A program made the position numbers and the translations under genes. Positions 1 to 7,745 of a stretch of DNA of 64,000 nt are shown piece by piece. Positions within the stretch are counted from its first letter, which is position 1; each line of letters opens with the position of its first letter. The stretch is from Armatimonadota bacterium (lineage in GTDB: Bacteria > Armatimonadota > HRBIN16), in contig BPGU01000001.1 in NCBI GenBank assembly GCA_026003195.1, positions 186,001-250,000 on the forward strand, given 5' to 3'. The notes below the pieces were generated by a model. The model made no database searches and had not been told where the DNA came from. It saw only the letters and a program-made list of their open reading frames with translations.

Positions 1-304
1 CCTGTCGATCGGCAGTGTTCTGGTGAACAGGGAAACAACCTGCGCGGCGGATATACCAGCGAAGCACCGGTATCTGGAACAAGGGCGCTTTGCCCATAAA
101 GCAGCACTTTCTAGGCCATGCGGCGTATGCAACCACAGGCGGGTCCAGGTAGCTGGTGTGATTCGGGGCGAGGATGGCTGCGCCCTCCGGGATATTCTCC
201 TTGCCTTCTACCTTCATCCCAAAAAGCACGCTGAAAATGGGAAACAACACCCATTTCGAGACTACGTAGAGGGTGGTGCTTCGTTCGTGAACCGGGCACG
301 GCAT
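1..304 (-). CDS. plsC: 1-acyl-sn-glycerol-3-phosphate acyltransferase, N-terminal part (cut by window edge)
   Basis: The reading frame starts at an ATG (302-304) with a strong GGAGGAGGTG ribosome site just upstream and runs off the left edge, so about 101 residues are visible. It contains NHTSYLDP, the H-x4-D catalytic motif of the PlsC/LPLAT acyltransferases, followed by a GKAPLF-like segment typical of the second conserved block. Enzymes of this family acylate lysophosphatidic acid to phosphatidic acid at the inner membrane. The start lies inside the 3' end of cmk (43 nt overlap), so the two are probably co-translated. The cmk-plsC order is common in bacteria. The rest of the gene is outside the window. 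Confidence 0.9.
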   Translation of the reverse strand, partial: MPCPVHERSTTLYVVSKWVLFPIFSVLFGMKVEGKENIPEGAAILAPNHTSYLDPPVVAYAAWPRKCCFMGKAPLFQIPVLRWYIRRAGCFPVHQNTADRQ

Positions 305-954
305 ATTCTCAGCACCTCCTCCACCACCTCGTCGAGGCTCATGGTATCGGTGTCGATGATCACTGCATCCGGCGCGGGGCGCAGCGGAGCGACGTGGCGT
401 GTGCTATCACGCTGGTCGCGGGCTTCCATGTCCAGCTTCACCTGCTCCAGAGAGATGTTGATGCCCCGCTCCAGCAGCTCCTTGTGGCGACGGCGGGCAC
501 GCTCGTCCAGCGAGGCGGTCAGGAACACCTTCACCTCTGCGTTCGGAAAAACCACTGTGCCTGTGTCGCGCCCTTCCGCCACGGTGCCTCCTTGTTTGCC
601 GAACTCCCGTTGCCAGTCCAGCAGTATCTCGCGCACCTCCGGGATGGCGGAAATGGGCGAGGCGAGATTGCCCACCTCCGGCGTGCGGATGGCTTCGGTG
701 ACATCCTGTCCATCCACCAGCACACGCTGCTCGCCGTTCTGCTGCAACAGCTCCACCCGCGTTTCCCGCGTCATCTCTATAATATACCGTGTGTCTTGTG
801 GACGCAAGCCTCGCTGCAACGCCTTCCATGCCAGGGCACGATACAGCGCCCCGGTATCCAGATACCGATAACCAAGCGACTGAGCTACGCGCTTTGCCAC
901 ACTGCTCTTACCCGCGCCGGCGGGACCGTCTATGGCGATGATCATCTGCTTCAC
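262..954 (-). CDS. cmk: Cytidylate kinase
   Basis: A 230-residue protein, the usual length for bacterial CMP kinase, which makes CDP/dCDP from CMP/dCMP and ATP in the cytosol. The P-loop GPAGAGKS is at residues 10-17, followed by the YLDTGALYRA motif that binds the nucleotide, and GRDTGTVVFP further on. The start is a GTG whose last bases overlap the aroA stop codon (GTGA), a sign of translational coupling; an ATG three codons later is an alternative. It sits fourth in a tight minus-strand operon after aroF, tyrA and aroA, and its 3' end overlaps plsC. Confidence 0.97.
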   Translation of the reverse strand: MKQMIIAIDGPAGAGKSSVAKRVAQSLGYRYLDTGALYRALAWKALQRGLRPQDTRYIIEMTRETRVELLQQNGEQRVLVDGQDVTEAIRTPEVGNLASPISAIPEVREILLDWQREFGKQGGTVAEGRDTGTVVFPNAEVKVFLTASLDERARRRHKELLERGINISLEQVKLDMEARDQRDSTRHVAPLRPAPDAVIIDTDTMSLDEVVEEVLRICRARFTNEAPPST

Positions 955-2252
955 TGCCTACCTCCCTCCAGCTCCTGCAGCTTCTCGAAAAAGCTCGGAA
1001 AGGTCTTCTGCACGCACTCCGGATCGGCAATGGCGATGCCCGGCACACGTAACCCGATAAGCGCGAACGCCATCGCGATACGGTGGTCATTGTAGGTTTG
1101 CACTGTGCCCCCTTGTGGTGTGTCCGGGTAGATTGTTAACCCGTCGATATGTTCTTCCACATCCACGCCCAGCCTGCGCAGTTCGGTGGCAACCGCACTC
1201 ACGCGGTTGCTCTCCTGATAGCGGGCGTGCTCCACCCCTCGGATGCGCGTAGGGCTATCGGCGAAGGGCGCGACCACTGCCAGTGTGATAAAGGTATCCG
1301 AGATGTCCGACATGTTCACATCCACGCCGTGCAGGACGCCTGTACCCTTGACCTCTACTGCGTCCGACAGCCAGCGCACCGAACAACCCATCTGCTGCAG
1401 GATGTCCACGAAGCGGATATCGCCTTGCAGCGAATCGCGATTCAATCCACGCACGCACACACGTCCACCGGTGATGGCGGCGGCAGCGAAAAAGTAGGAG
1501 GCGGCGGTCGCGTCGGGTTCTACGGCATAGGTTGCTCCTCCTGCCAGATGGTACTGTTGTGGAGCGGGAACAGCGAGGTGAGCCTTCTGCTCTTCCCATT
1601 CTGCTTCCACGCCAAACTGCCGCATCATCTGCAGTGTCATCTGCACGAAGGGTGCCGATACCAGCTCGCCCTCAATGCGTATCGTCACAGTGTGTTGGGC
1701 GCAGGGGGCAACCATCATCAGCGCGGAGAGAAACTGACTGCTGATGTCGCCCCGTACCGATACCTCCCCTCCGCGCAATCCCTGCGCCCGCACAATGACC
1801 GGAGGACAACCTGTGCCCAGCTCGGAGACCGCTTCCGCTCCTAACCTGTTTAGAGCGTCCAGCAGAGGCTGAACGGGACGCTGGCGCATACGCGGTGTGC
1901 CGTCTATGCGATAGGTGCCCTCGCCCAGCGCGACCAGTGCGGTCAGGAAACGCGCCGCCGTGCCCGCGTTAGCGACCCACAAGTCGGCTTCTCTGGAGGG
2001 TATCCTGCCACCTTCTCCCTGCACCCGGAAGATGTCGCTCTGGGGTTGTTCCACACGGAAGCCCAGTCTGCGCAGGCTATCACGCATGACCTGAGTGTCT
2101 TCCGAATCGAGAGCATGTGTGACGCTCACCTGTTGCTCACACAAGGCAGCCAGCAGCAGGGCGCGGTTGGTGATACTTTTGGAGCCCGGTACCTCCACAC
2201 ACACATCGGGAGGGGAGGCGAGTAGAGTGATTTCGCGCAGGGTGCTCATCAT
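951..2252 (-). CDS. aroA: 3-phosphoshikimate 1-carboxyvinyltransferase (EPSP synthase)
   Basis: A 433-residue EPSP synthase, which joins shikimate-3-phosphate and phosphoenolpyruvate in the shikimate pathway. The N-terminal PGSKSITNRALLLAAL signature (the S3P-binding segment) is near residue 22, NAGTAARFL is near residue 95, and the DISSQFLSAL and YNDHRIAMAFA blocks follow in order. The ATG overlaps the tyrA stop codon as ATGA, so translation is probably coupled. Its 3' end overlaps the cmk start by 4 nt. Nothing looks truncated. Confidence 0.97.
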   Translation of the reverse strand: MMSTLREITLLASPPDVCVEVPGSKSITNRALLLAALCEQQVSVTHALDSEDTQVMRDSLRRLGFRVEQPQSDIFRVQGEGGRIPSREADLWVANAGTAARFLTALVALGEGTYRIDGTPRMRQRPVQPLLDALNRLGAEAVSELGTGCPPVIVRAQGLRGGEVSVRGDISSQFLSALMMVAPCAQHTVTIRIEGELVSAPFVQMTLQMMRQFGVEAEWEEQKAHLAVPAPQQYHLAGGATYAVEPDATAASYFFAAAAITGGRVCVRGLNRDSLQGDIRFVDILQQMGCSVRWLSDAVEVKGTGVLHGVDVNMSDISDTFITLAVVAPFADSPTRIRGVEHARYQESNRVSAVATELRRLGVDVEEHIDGLTIYPDTPQGGTVQTYNDHRIAMAFALIGLRVPGIAIADPECVQKTFPSFFEKLQELEGGRQ

Positions 2253-3094
2253 CCAAACGCCTGTCGTAAGATGCGTGCTTCGGCGAACAGTCGTTGTATC
2301 GTCTCGGCATCTTCTCCCTCGATGGCCGAGCGCAACTCCTGCAGCTTGCCGATAAACTCATCGATAGCCCACAACACGTTTTCGCGATTATGCAAGAAGA
2401 TGTCCCGCCACAGCTCCGGTGAGCTGGCGGCGACGCGCGTGCCATCACGGAAACTTCCGCCGATCAACTGGGGGTAGGGGGTTTTCTCAGCGACATGCAT
2501 TAGAGCCAGCGCCACTGCGTGAGGCAAATGGCTGGTGAGTGCTACCGCGCGGTCGTGTTCCTCGGGGTCAGCGAGGAGGACCTGCGCACCCACCCCCTGC
2601 GCCAGCGCGGTGACCTTCTGCAGAGCGCTCGGGGAGGTTTTTTCAGCAGGCGTCAGCGCCCAGGTAGTTCCCTCGAACAGGTCGGCGCGGGCGTTGTGTA
2701 CGCCGGTTTGCTCGGAACCTGCCATCGGGTGCCCACCCACGAAACGCTCGCCCAGTACATCGGTGGCTGGCTGCACGATAGCGCTCTTGACAGAGCCGAC
2801 ATCGGTCACCACGCACTCTGGAGAGAGCCACTGGTGCAGCAGCCTGATAGTGGGCACAATCAGTCCTACCGGTGTGCACACCACCACCATATCCGCACCG
2901 GTGACTCCCTCCTGGAGGGAGGTGGTGGCTTCGTTAATCGCGCCCGCTTGCAGGGCGACCTGTAGACGCTCCGCGCTGCGCCCCACGCCCACTACGCGCT
3001 GTGCCAGCCCACGCCGGCACGCCGCCATCCCGATGGAACCACCAATCAACCCCACACCGATAATGCACAGCCTGTTGACCACCGCTTCTGCCAT
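2249..3094 (-). CDS. tyrA: Prephenate dehydrogenase
   Basis: NAD(P)-dependent oxidoreductase that converts prephenate (or arogenate) to the tyrosine precursor. The Rossmann glycine motif GVGLIGGSIG lies about 12 residues from the chosen start, and the VGGHPMAGSEQTGV and LTSHLPHAVA motifs are typical of the family. The frame is open further upstream, but the ATG at 3092-3094 is preceded by AGGAGGGAAAGG and directly follows the aroF stop, so I use it; the product is 281 residues. No ACT domain is seen at the C-terminus. The specificity for prephenate versus arogenate cannot be told from sequence alone. Confidence 0.94.
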   Translation of the reverse strand: MAEAVVNRLCIIGVGLIGGSIGMAACRRGLAQRVVGVGRSAERLQVALQAGAINEATTSLQEGVTGADMVVVCTPVGLIVPTIRLLHQWLSPECVVTDVGSVKSAIVQPATDVLGERFVGGHPMAGSEQTGVHNARADLFEGTTWALTPAEKTSPSALQKVTALAQGVGAQVLLADPEEHDRAVALTSHLPHAVALALMHVAEKTPYPQLIGGSFRDGTRVAASSPELWRDIFLHNRENVLWAIDEFIGKLQELRSAIEGEDAETIQRLFAEARILRQAFG

Positions 3095-3104
3095 CCTTTC
3101 CCTC

Positions 3105-4127
3105 CTAGATGCTGCGCCCCACCGCCAGAGCGATGGCACGCAGACGCTCCATCATTTGCGCAAACGCCTCGAACCGCAGCGACTGCGGACCGTCTTTGAG
3201 GGCGCGTTCGGGATACGGATGCACCTCCACAATGATGCCATCCGCTCCCGCCGCGATGGCTGCAGCAGCAACTGCCGGTACCAGGCTCGCCTTGCCCGTG
3301 CCGTGTGAGGGGTCCGCAATCACAGGCAGGTGCGACAGCTCCTTCGCTACCGGAATGGCGTTGATGTCGAAGGTGTTGCGGGTATAGGTTTCGAAGGTGC
3401 GGATGCCGCGTTCGCACAGGATGATGTTGTAGTTGCCACGCGAGGCGATGTATTCCGCCGCCTGCATCCACTCCTCAATCAGGGACGCCCAACCACGCTT
3501 GAGCAGCACCGGCATGTGGGTGTTGCCAATCTCCTTGAGCAGGGCAAAATTGGTCATATTGCGCGTGCCTACCTGAAAGATGTCGGTGTAGCGCGCGACA
3601 AGCTCCACATCGCGAGTGTCCATCACCTCGGTAACGATGGGGAGCCCTGTCTCCTCGCGCGCCACCGCGAGTAGCTTGAGCCCCTCTTCGCCCATGCCCT
3701 GAAACGAGTAAGGCGAAGTGCTGGGTTTGTATGCTCCGCCACGCAGGATATGCGCCCCCGCTTCCTTCACAAAACGGGCAGTCTGCATCAGCTGCTCTTC
3801 CGACTCGATGGTGCACGGACCCGCCATCACCGTCAAGCGGTCTCCTCCAATGGGCACGCCGCGCACCTCGATCACGGTGCCTTCTGGGCGGAAAGCGCGT
3901 CCCACCAGCTTGTACGGCTTGGAGATGATAACCACCCGTTCCACGTAGGGTAACGCCTGCAGCTGCTCGGAAAGGTCCGCCTTCTCGGTGTCCAGCACGC
4001 CGATACAGCCGACGATGGTGCGCTCGACCCCGCGCGAGACATGCACGCCGAACCCGCGCGACTTCAGGTTATCGGTCAACTCCTCCAGGTCTTTCTCCGT
4101 TGCCTGAGGTGTGAGTACGATAATCAA
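3105..4127 (-). CDS. aroF: 3-deoxy-7-phosphoheptulonate synthase (DAHP synthase, AroF/Thermotoga type)
   Basis: A 340-residue DAHP synthase, the first enzyme of the shikimate pathway (phosphoenolpyruvate plus erythrose-4-phosphate). Residues 1-70 form a ferredoxin-like domain (MIIVLTPQATEKDLEEL...), the N-terminal regulatory domain of the Thermotoga-type enzymes. The barrel follows with MAGPCTIESEEQL, LRGGAYKPSTSPYSFQG, and near the C-terminus ADPSHGTGKASLV and GIIVEVHPYPE. The start appears to be TTG, with AAGGAGGAG about 12 nt upstream. It is the first gene of the aroF-tyrA-aroA-cmk-plsC operon, which suggests feedback control of the whole branch through this enzyme. Confidence 0.95.
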   Translation of the reverse strand: MIIVLTPQATEKDLEELTDNLKSRGFGVHVSRGVERTIVGCIGVLDTEKADLSEQLQALPYVERVVIISKPYKLVGRAFRPEGTVIEVRGVPIGGDRLTVMAGPCTIESEEQLMQTARFVKEAGAHILRGGAYKPSTSPYSFQGMGEEGLKLLAVAREETGLPIVTEVMDTRDVELVARYTDIFQVGTRNMTNFALLKEIGNTHMPVLLKRGWASLIEEWMQAAEYIASRGNYNIILCERGIRTFETYTRNTFDINAIPVAKELSHLPVIADPSHGTGKASLVPAVAAAAIAAGADGIIVEVHPYPERALKDGPQSLRFEAFAQMMERLRAIALAVGRSI

Positions 4128-4177
4128 GACGACAACGCTCCTCCTTCAGCAGCTTTGCGATAGGGGTTAGTGAAGGA

Positions 4178-4207
4178 ATTATACAGGAATCAGGGGAGAA
4201 ACGTCAA
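4178..4207 (-). promoter_or_regulatory. Predicted sigma-70 promoter of the aroF operon
   Basis: On the minus strand TTGACG (4202-4207) and TATAAT (4178-4183) are separated by 18 nt, about 50 nt upstream of the aroF start. This is a near-consensus housekeeping promoter. No RNA-binding T-box or other leader element was recognised in the short 5' region. Confidence 0.75.
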
Positions 4208-4214
4208 CCGCTAT

Positions 4215-4242
4215 TGGAAGGCGAGGCTCCCACCGAGCCGTT
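4215..4242. repeat. Dispersed intergenic repeat, copy 1
   Basis: A 28-nt sequence with the core GCGAGGCTCCCRCCGAGCCG, nearly identical (two differences) to 40475-40502 elsewhere in this window. Both copies are intergenic and contain a GGCTC...GAGCC-like partial palindrome. This suggests a genome-wide dispersed repeat family. Confidence 0.6.
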
Positions 4243-4255
4243 GGTGTCTGAACCG

Positions 4256-4378
4256 ACCCCCCCAACCCCCTTCCCTACAAGGGAAGGGGGAAACAATTAT
4301 ACACCCCTCTCCTCGTAGGAGCGGGGACGGGGGAGAGGTGGAATCTTGCGAAAAAATCTTTCCCCCCACCCCCGCCCA
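4256..4378. repeat. C/G-tract low-complexity intergenic element
   Basis: A run of homopolymeric C and G tracts with short inverted repeats: CCCCTTCCCT facing AGGGAAGGGGG near 4265-4290, then CCCTCTCC facing GGGAGAGG near 4306-4340, ending in C-rich sequence. It fills most of the 368-nt gap between aroF and the Rhs leader and encodes no protein that I can support. Elements of this look are probably repetitive intergenic sequences. Confidence 0.5.
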
Positions 4379-4383
4379 AATGC

Positions 4384-4412
4384 TTGACAACCACGCAAGG
4401 ATGTGATATTGT
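4384..4412 (+). promoter_or_regulatory. Predicted sigma-70 promoter driving the Rhs gene
   Basis: TTGACA (4384-4389), a 17-nt spacer, then TATTGT (4407-4412), about 85 nt upstream of the ATG at 4496 that begins the signal peptide. No comparable promoter was found in front of the orphan tip modules downstream. Confidence 0.7.
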
Positions 4413-4495
4413 GTCACCAGTAGCGCAGCTCCCGCAGTGTGGCGAAAATCTCCAGAGGGCTTTTCATCACAACACAAAGGAGGGGGCTTACCAAA

Positions 4496-4796
4496 ATGTT
4501 ACGACGCTTTCCGTCTCTGCGCACACTGGCTACCGTGTGCATCCTGAGCCTCACCGTGCAGGTAGCCGCTCCGCTCTTCGCCTCCTCCGACATGAGGGGT
4601 GGGAGTAGAAAGGACAGTTTCCTCCCTTTCCACTGACAACAATCCCTCTTCCAGCAAACTGCTCGCCTGGACAAACGGGCTATGGAACCTCATCCTCTCC
4701 CATTTGCAATCGGGTGCACCACCCCTGCAACCTGCTCGGGGTTCCCCACAGCCCTGGCAACCCGCTTACCCCGTCTACAGCGGAGTAGCGAGGTGA
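4496..4796 (+). pseudogene. Signal-peptide leader of the Rhs gene, out of frame with the repeat region
   Basis: An ATG at 4496 with AAAGGAGGGGG upstream starts a classic Sec signal peptide (MLRRFPSLRT..., hydrophobic ATVCILSLTVQVAAPLFASS), but the frame stops at 4634-4636. A second frame (4599-4796) carries a hydrophilic, protein-like segment containing KLLAWTNGLWNL, and the YD repeats begin in the first frame again around 4790. The start of the Rhs gene therefore looks like a patchwork of frames. It may be a real frameshifted or partly deleted 5' end, a sequencing error in the GGGG runs, or decay. Intact Rhs genes of this type would fuse this signal peptide to the repeats. Confidence 0.55.
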
Positions 4797-6559
4797 CGGC
4801 GGTGACCGACCCGATGGGCAGGCAGACGCAGTTCACGTATGATGCCACAGGCAACCTGACGCAGGTGCGTGACCCGCTGGGCAACACCACCCGTTACAGT
4901 GACCAGTGCTGTCGGGTGACGCAGCGCACGGACGCATTGGGCAGAGTGACCACCTACAGTTACGACGGTTGGGGCAGGCTGGTGGGGATAGACTACCCGC
5001 AGAGCGCGGACGTGTCGTTGCAGTATGATGCGGAGGGCAGATTGATACAGTCGGTGGACGGCACGGGCACGCGCACCTTCAGTTACGACAGTTGGGGCAG
5101 GCGGGTGCAGCAGGTCTCTCCTGCGGGCACGACGACGGCGACGTATGATGGGGCAGGCAGGCTCACCCGCCAGACAGACGTGACGGGCAGGCAGATAACC
5201 TACAGTTACGACGGCGCAGGCAGGCTGGTTCGGGTGTCGGACCCCACGAGTTGGGTGCAGTATACGTATAACGCCAACAGTGCGGTCACCCGTGAGGTAT
5301 ATTCCAACAACACGCGGGTGGATTACACTTACGACAGCGCGGGCAGGGTGACGAGCGTGCAGCATCGGGTGCACTCCACGGGAGCGCTGATCATTGGCTA
5401 CGCGGTGACGTATGACAGTGCTGGCAGGGTGACGCGCATCACCGAGAGCCCCACGAACGCGGTGACCACCTACCAGTATGACGGGGCTGGCAGGCTGTTG
5501 CGCGAGGAGCGGACGGTGAACCGCCCCTACTTGGGAGAGTATCAGTATGACGCTTCCGGCAACCGCACCTATGCTCGTCGTGTGGAGAACGGTGTAGAGA
5601 CGCATCGTGGCACGTATACGTATGACGGCGCAGGCAGGCTGGTTCAGGTAGTGGATGCAGCCACCAACACGACCGAGACGTATGTGTGGAACACGGACGG
5701 CACGTTGGCGAGTTTTCCGGGTCCGGGTTACACGCGGTTCCTGGAGTATGACGAGGAGGGGAGGCTCATCCGCATTCGCCGGGATTACGGTGGTGGCAAC
5801 GTGCAGTTGGCATACGAATACGCCTACGGTTTTGACGGCGGCAGGCGGTGGCGCAAAGACTACGTGAACGGTGTCTGGACACGGTATCCCTGTGGTGTGG
5901 CGTGCGGAGCGGGTGAGCTGGTAGAGCAGCAGAAGCCGCTGGAGGGTGGCAGCTGGACGACGAGTGCCCTGTATCTGCAGGGTATCTCTTTGGTGCGTCG
6001 AAACAGTGAGTGGCATCACTTTGACCCGCTGGGCACGGCGGGGGTGATCACGAACGGTTCTGCTAGTGTCATCAGCAACAACCTGTATGATGTGTTCGGG
6101 GTGTTACGGTATCAGCAGGGCAGTGCGCAAACGCCGTGGAGGTGGTGGCTCCAAGGCGCAGAGGAGTATTACCTATATATCGCCGGGATGGGCATTGTTT
6201 ACAACAGCAAACACACATCAAGCAGCCTACTGCGCTATTACTCCACTACGGCGACGTTCCGTCACAGGTCGGCCAGGCTACCCAAGTTCCCCAAACTCAA
6301 CCCTGCATGTTTGGGATGTTTACTTGGTGTTCCACTATTTATACCCTACTTCGCAGATTGCGGCTGGCCTTGGACGCCAGGCTGGCGCGATTGCATTAAC
6401 ACGTACTGGGATGCTTTTTACGAGGAGTGTACCAGTGACGTCTTTTGTAAGGCAGCGATAGCAGGTTGTCTTTTCGCTTGTGGGCTAGATGCGCCGGATG
6501 TAGTGAAGTGGCTAAGGCGCGTGTTGAAGGTCATCGGTGCGAGCCCTTCTGAACACTGA
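4682..6559 (+). CDS. Rhs/YD-repeat protein with variable C-terminal tip (tip 0)
   Basis: A 625-residue open frame. From about residue 38 there are roughly a dozen YD repeats (YDATGNL, YDGWGRL, YDAEGRL, YDSWGRR, YDGAGRL, YDSAGRV, YDASGNR and so on) that build the Rhs shell. The core ends with HHFDPLGT near residue 445 and the NNLYDVFGVLRYQQGS...TPWRWW junction near residues 465-488. The last ~137 residues are a different, cysteine-rich hydrophobic tail with eight Cys. It is short for an Rhs protein and its first ~35 residues are probably not native, because the true signal peptide (4496) is in a broken frame. Rhs proteins usually deliver C-terminal toxins to neighbouring cells; a 5-TM protein follows directly as the likely immunity partner. 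Confidence 0.85.
   Translation: MEPHPLPFAIGCTTPATCSGFPTALATRLPRLQRSSEVTAVTDPMGRQTQFTYDATGNLTQVRDPLGNTTRYSDQCCRVTQRTDALGRVTTYSYDGWGRLVGIDYPQSADVSLQYDAEGRLIQSVDGTGTRTFSYDSWGRRVQQVSPAGTTTATYDGAGRLTRQTDVTGRQITYSYDGAGRLVRVSDPTSWVQYTYNANSAVTREVYSNNTRVDYTYDSAGRVTSVQHRVHSTGALIIGYAVTYDSAGRVTRITESPTNAVTTYQYDGAGRLLREERTVNRPYLGEYQYDASGNRTYARRVENGVETHRGTYTYDGAGRLVQVVDAATNTTETYVWNTDGTLASFPGPGYTRFLEYDEEGRLIRIRRDYGGGNVQLAYEYAYGFDGGRRWRKDYVNGVWTRYPCGVACGAGELVEQQKPLEGGSWTTSALYLQGISLVRRNSEWHHFDPLGTAGVITNGSASVISNNLYDVFGVLRYQQGSAQTPWRWWLQGAEEYYLYIAGMGIVYNSKHTSSSLLRYYSTTATFRHRSARLPKFPKLNPACLGCLLGVPLFIPYFADCGWPWTPGWRDCINTYWDAFYEECTSDVFCKAAIAGCLFACGLDAPDVVKWLRRVLKVIGASPSEH
6074..6147 (+). repeat. Rhs junction repeat, copy 0 (in the main gene)
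   Basis: The junction that separates the Rhs core from its variable tip, encoding SNNLYDVFGVLRYQQGSAQTPWRWW. Near-identical DNA recurs at 7204-7278, 8572-8646, 10567-10639 and 11551-11622, each followed by unrelated sequence. Such homology is what recombination would use to swap tips into the main gene. Confidence 0.9.
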
Positions 6560-6614
6560 GACCTAGAAAGTTACACAGTAGTCTTTCGTTCATTACGGTT
6601 AGAGGAGGGTTCAA

Positions 6615-7160
6615 ATGAAGAGGCATCTTTACCTATTATGGCTTGATATACTGTTCGCCTTACCGGTGTTGGTTGTCTATCTGCTTTGGGACATGCGAGA
6701 GATAGAACGCGGCCTGACAACGGCTCGGCACTTGGTGCTTGCGACAGCTCTCGCTGTGTTGGTTGGGCTACCTTTGAGATTTTTGTATCACCATCTACCG
6801 TTCCGGGTTGCCGAGGTTTACGCACGTGCCGTGTGGCTGTCTGCTGGGATATTGATGTATTCTGGATGGGTTGGGCCCAGTATGTTGGCTGTACTTGCCA
6901 CGTCTCCCTTTGTAGCAATGAGGTTGGCTCATTTCACGTACTTCGACCGAACATGGCTTGTTCTAAACGCGTACTATTTTGTTACGCTCAGCGTATACTC
7001 TGGCATTGGTGTGAATCGCGATGCTCAAGTAATAGCGAATACCGTCTGTGGATTAATGTTGATTGTTATTTCGTTCGGTAAGGCACTGCGAAAGGTCTTT
7101 GCGCGCTTGCAAGGGGAAGATGCGGCGAGGGACCAGCAGCATACGAAACAATTCGCCTGA
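6615..7160 (+). CDS. Multi-spanning membrane protein, candidate immunity protein for tip 0
   Basis: A 181-residue integral membrane protein with about five predicted hydrophobic helices (starting MKRHLYLLWLDILFALPVLVVY). The start has a strong AGAGGAGGG ribosome site. It lies 55 nt after the Rhs tip 0 stop codon, the position normally taken by an immunity gene. I recognise no family. The membrane location suggests that tip 0 acts on or through the inner membrane. The charged C-terminus (LQGEDAARDQQH) would be cytoplasmic or periplasmic depending on topology. The immunity role is inferred from context only. Confidence 0.7.
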   Translation: MKRHLYLLWLDILFALPVLVVYLLWDMREIERGLTTARHLVLATALAVLVGLPLRFLYHHLPFRVAEVYARAVWLSAGILMYSGWVGPSMLAVLATSPFVAMRLAHFTYFDRTWLVLNAYYFVTLSVYSGIGVNRDAQVIANTVCGLMLIVISFGKALRKVFARLQGEDAARDQQHTKQFA

Positions 7161-7176
7161 ATATACAGCGGATGTG

Positions 7177-7722
7177 ATGACGAACGGGAGTGCACAGGTG
7201 ATGAGCAACAACCTGTATGACCTGTCCGGGGTGTTGCGCTACCAGCAGGGCAGTGCGGAAACGCCGTGGAGGTGGAGGCACATTTCCATAGGTGAAGACG
7301 GTATGCAGGTCGTTCCTACAAGCGCTTGCTGGATAGTGGCTTCAGCCAGTGCGTCCTCCGCACCGCACTGTAACAATCCTCACTGCGGGCGCATAATACC
7401 ACCACCGAGCCACTACCCGTTTCATGACCCAATATGGCGTGGTCCCTGCTGGTGGGTGTGCTCAATGCTTGCTGGCGCGTTAGCGCTAGGCTGGATTAAC
7501 TGCTCAAACAGGGGGCTTCAGTGGACGCAGTTCGTAGAGTGCGTTCTTTGTGACGTCCTCACCTCTAACCGCAACCTCACCTTAGGAGGATGCTTAGCAT
7601 GTCTTTGCGGGCACTGGGGACCTTGGGCGGCGGCTATCTGCGGTATAGTTGGGTCGTTAGGCGGTTACCTATACTGTCGCCTGCGGGGATACGGCGGCCC
7701 TTTAGTAATAGGGTATCGCTGA
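7177..7722 (+). CDS. Orphan Rhs C-terminal tip 1 (cysteine-rich)
   Basis: The ORF opens with an Rhs junction segment (MTNGSAQVMSNNLYDLSGV...TPWRWR), matching the main Rhs core from the residue after DPLGTAGV, so this is a displaced Rhs tip and not an independent gene. The match extends about 27 nt further upstream than in the other orphan copies. After the junction come about 147 residues with 13 cysteines, including the HCNNPHCGR and GGCLACLCGH motifs, in glycine- and tryptophan-rich hydrophobic context. There is an ATG at 7177 but no convincing ribosome site or promoter, as expected for a silent cassette. Its 5' end follows the tip 0 immunity gene by 16 nt. Confidence 0.75.
   Translation: MTNGSAQVMSNNLYDLSGVLRYQQGSAETPWRWRHISIGEDGMQVVPTSACWIVASASASSAPHCNNPHCGRIIPPPSHYPFHDPIWRGPCWWVCSMLAGALALGWINCSNRGLQWTQFVECVLCDVLTSNRNLTLGGCLACLCGHWGPWAAAICGIVGSLGGYLYCRLRGYGGPLVIGYR
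7204..7278 (+). repeat. Rhs junction repeat, copy 1
   Basis: Second copy of the ~75-nt junction; differs from the main copy mainly in GACCTGTCC for GATGTGTTC and GGAAAC for GCAAAC. Homology continues upstream to about 7177. Confidence 0.9.
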
Positions 7723-7745
7723 TACCGTAGACGGAGGAAGACGCT

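Noticed and set aside
4256-4378. Candidate CRISPR array or terminator in the C/G tracts
   Set aside because: No regular repeat-spacer structure. The hairpins are made by homopolymer tracts and have no T-run on a gene end.
4775-6019. A 414-residue minus-strand frame
   Set aside because: Antisense shadow of the YD repeats; the repeats give a long open complement by periodic codons.
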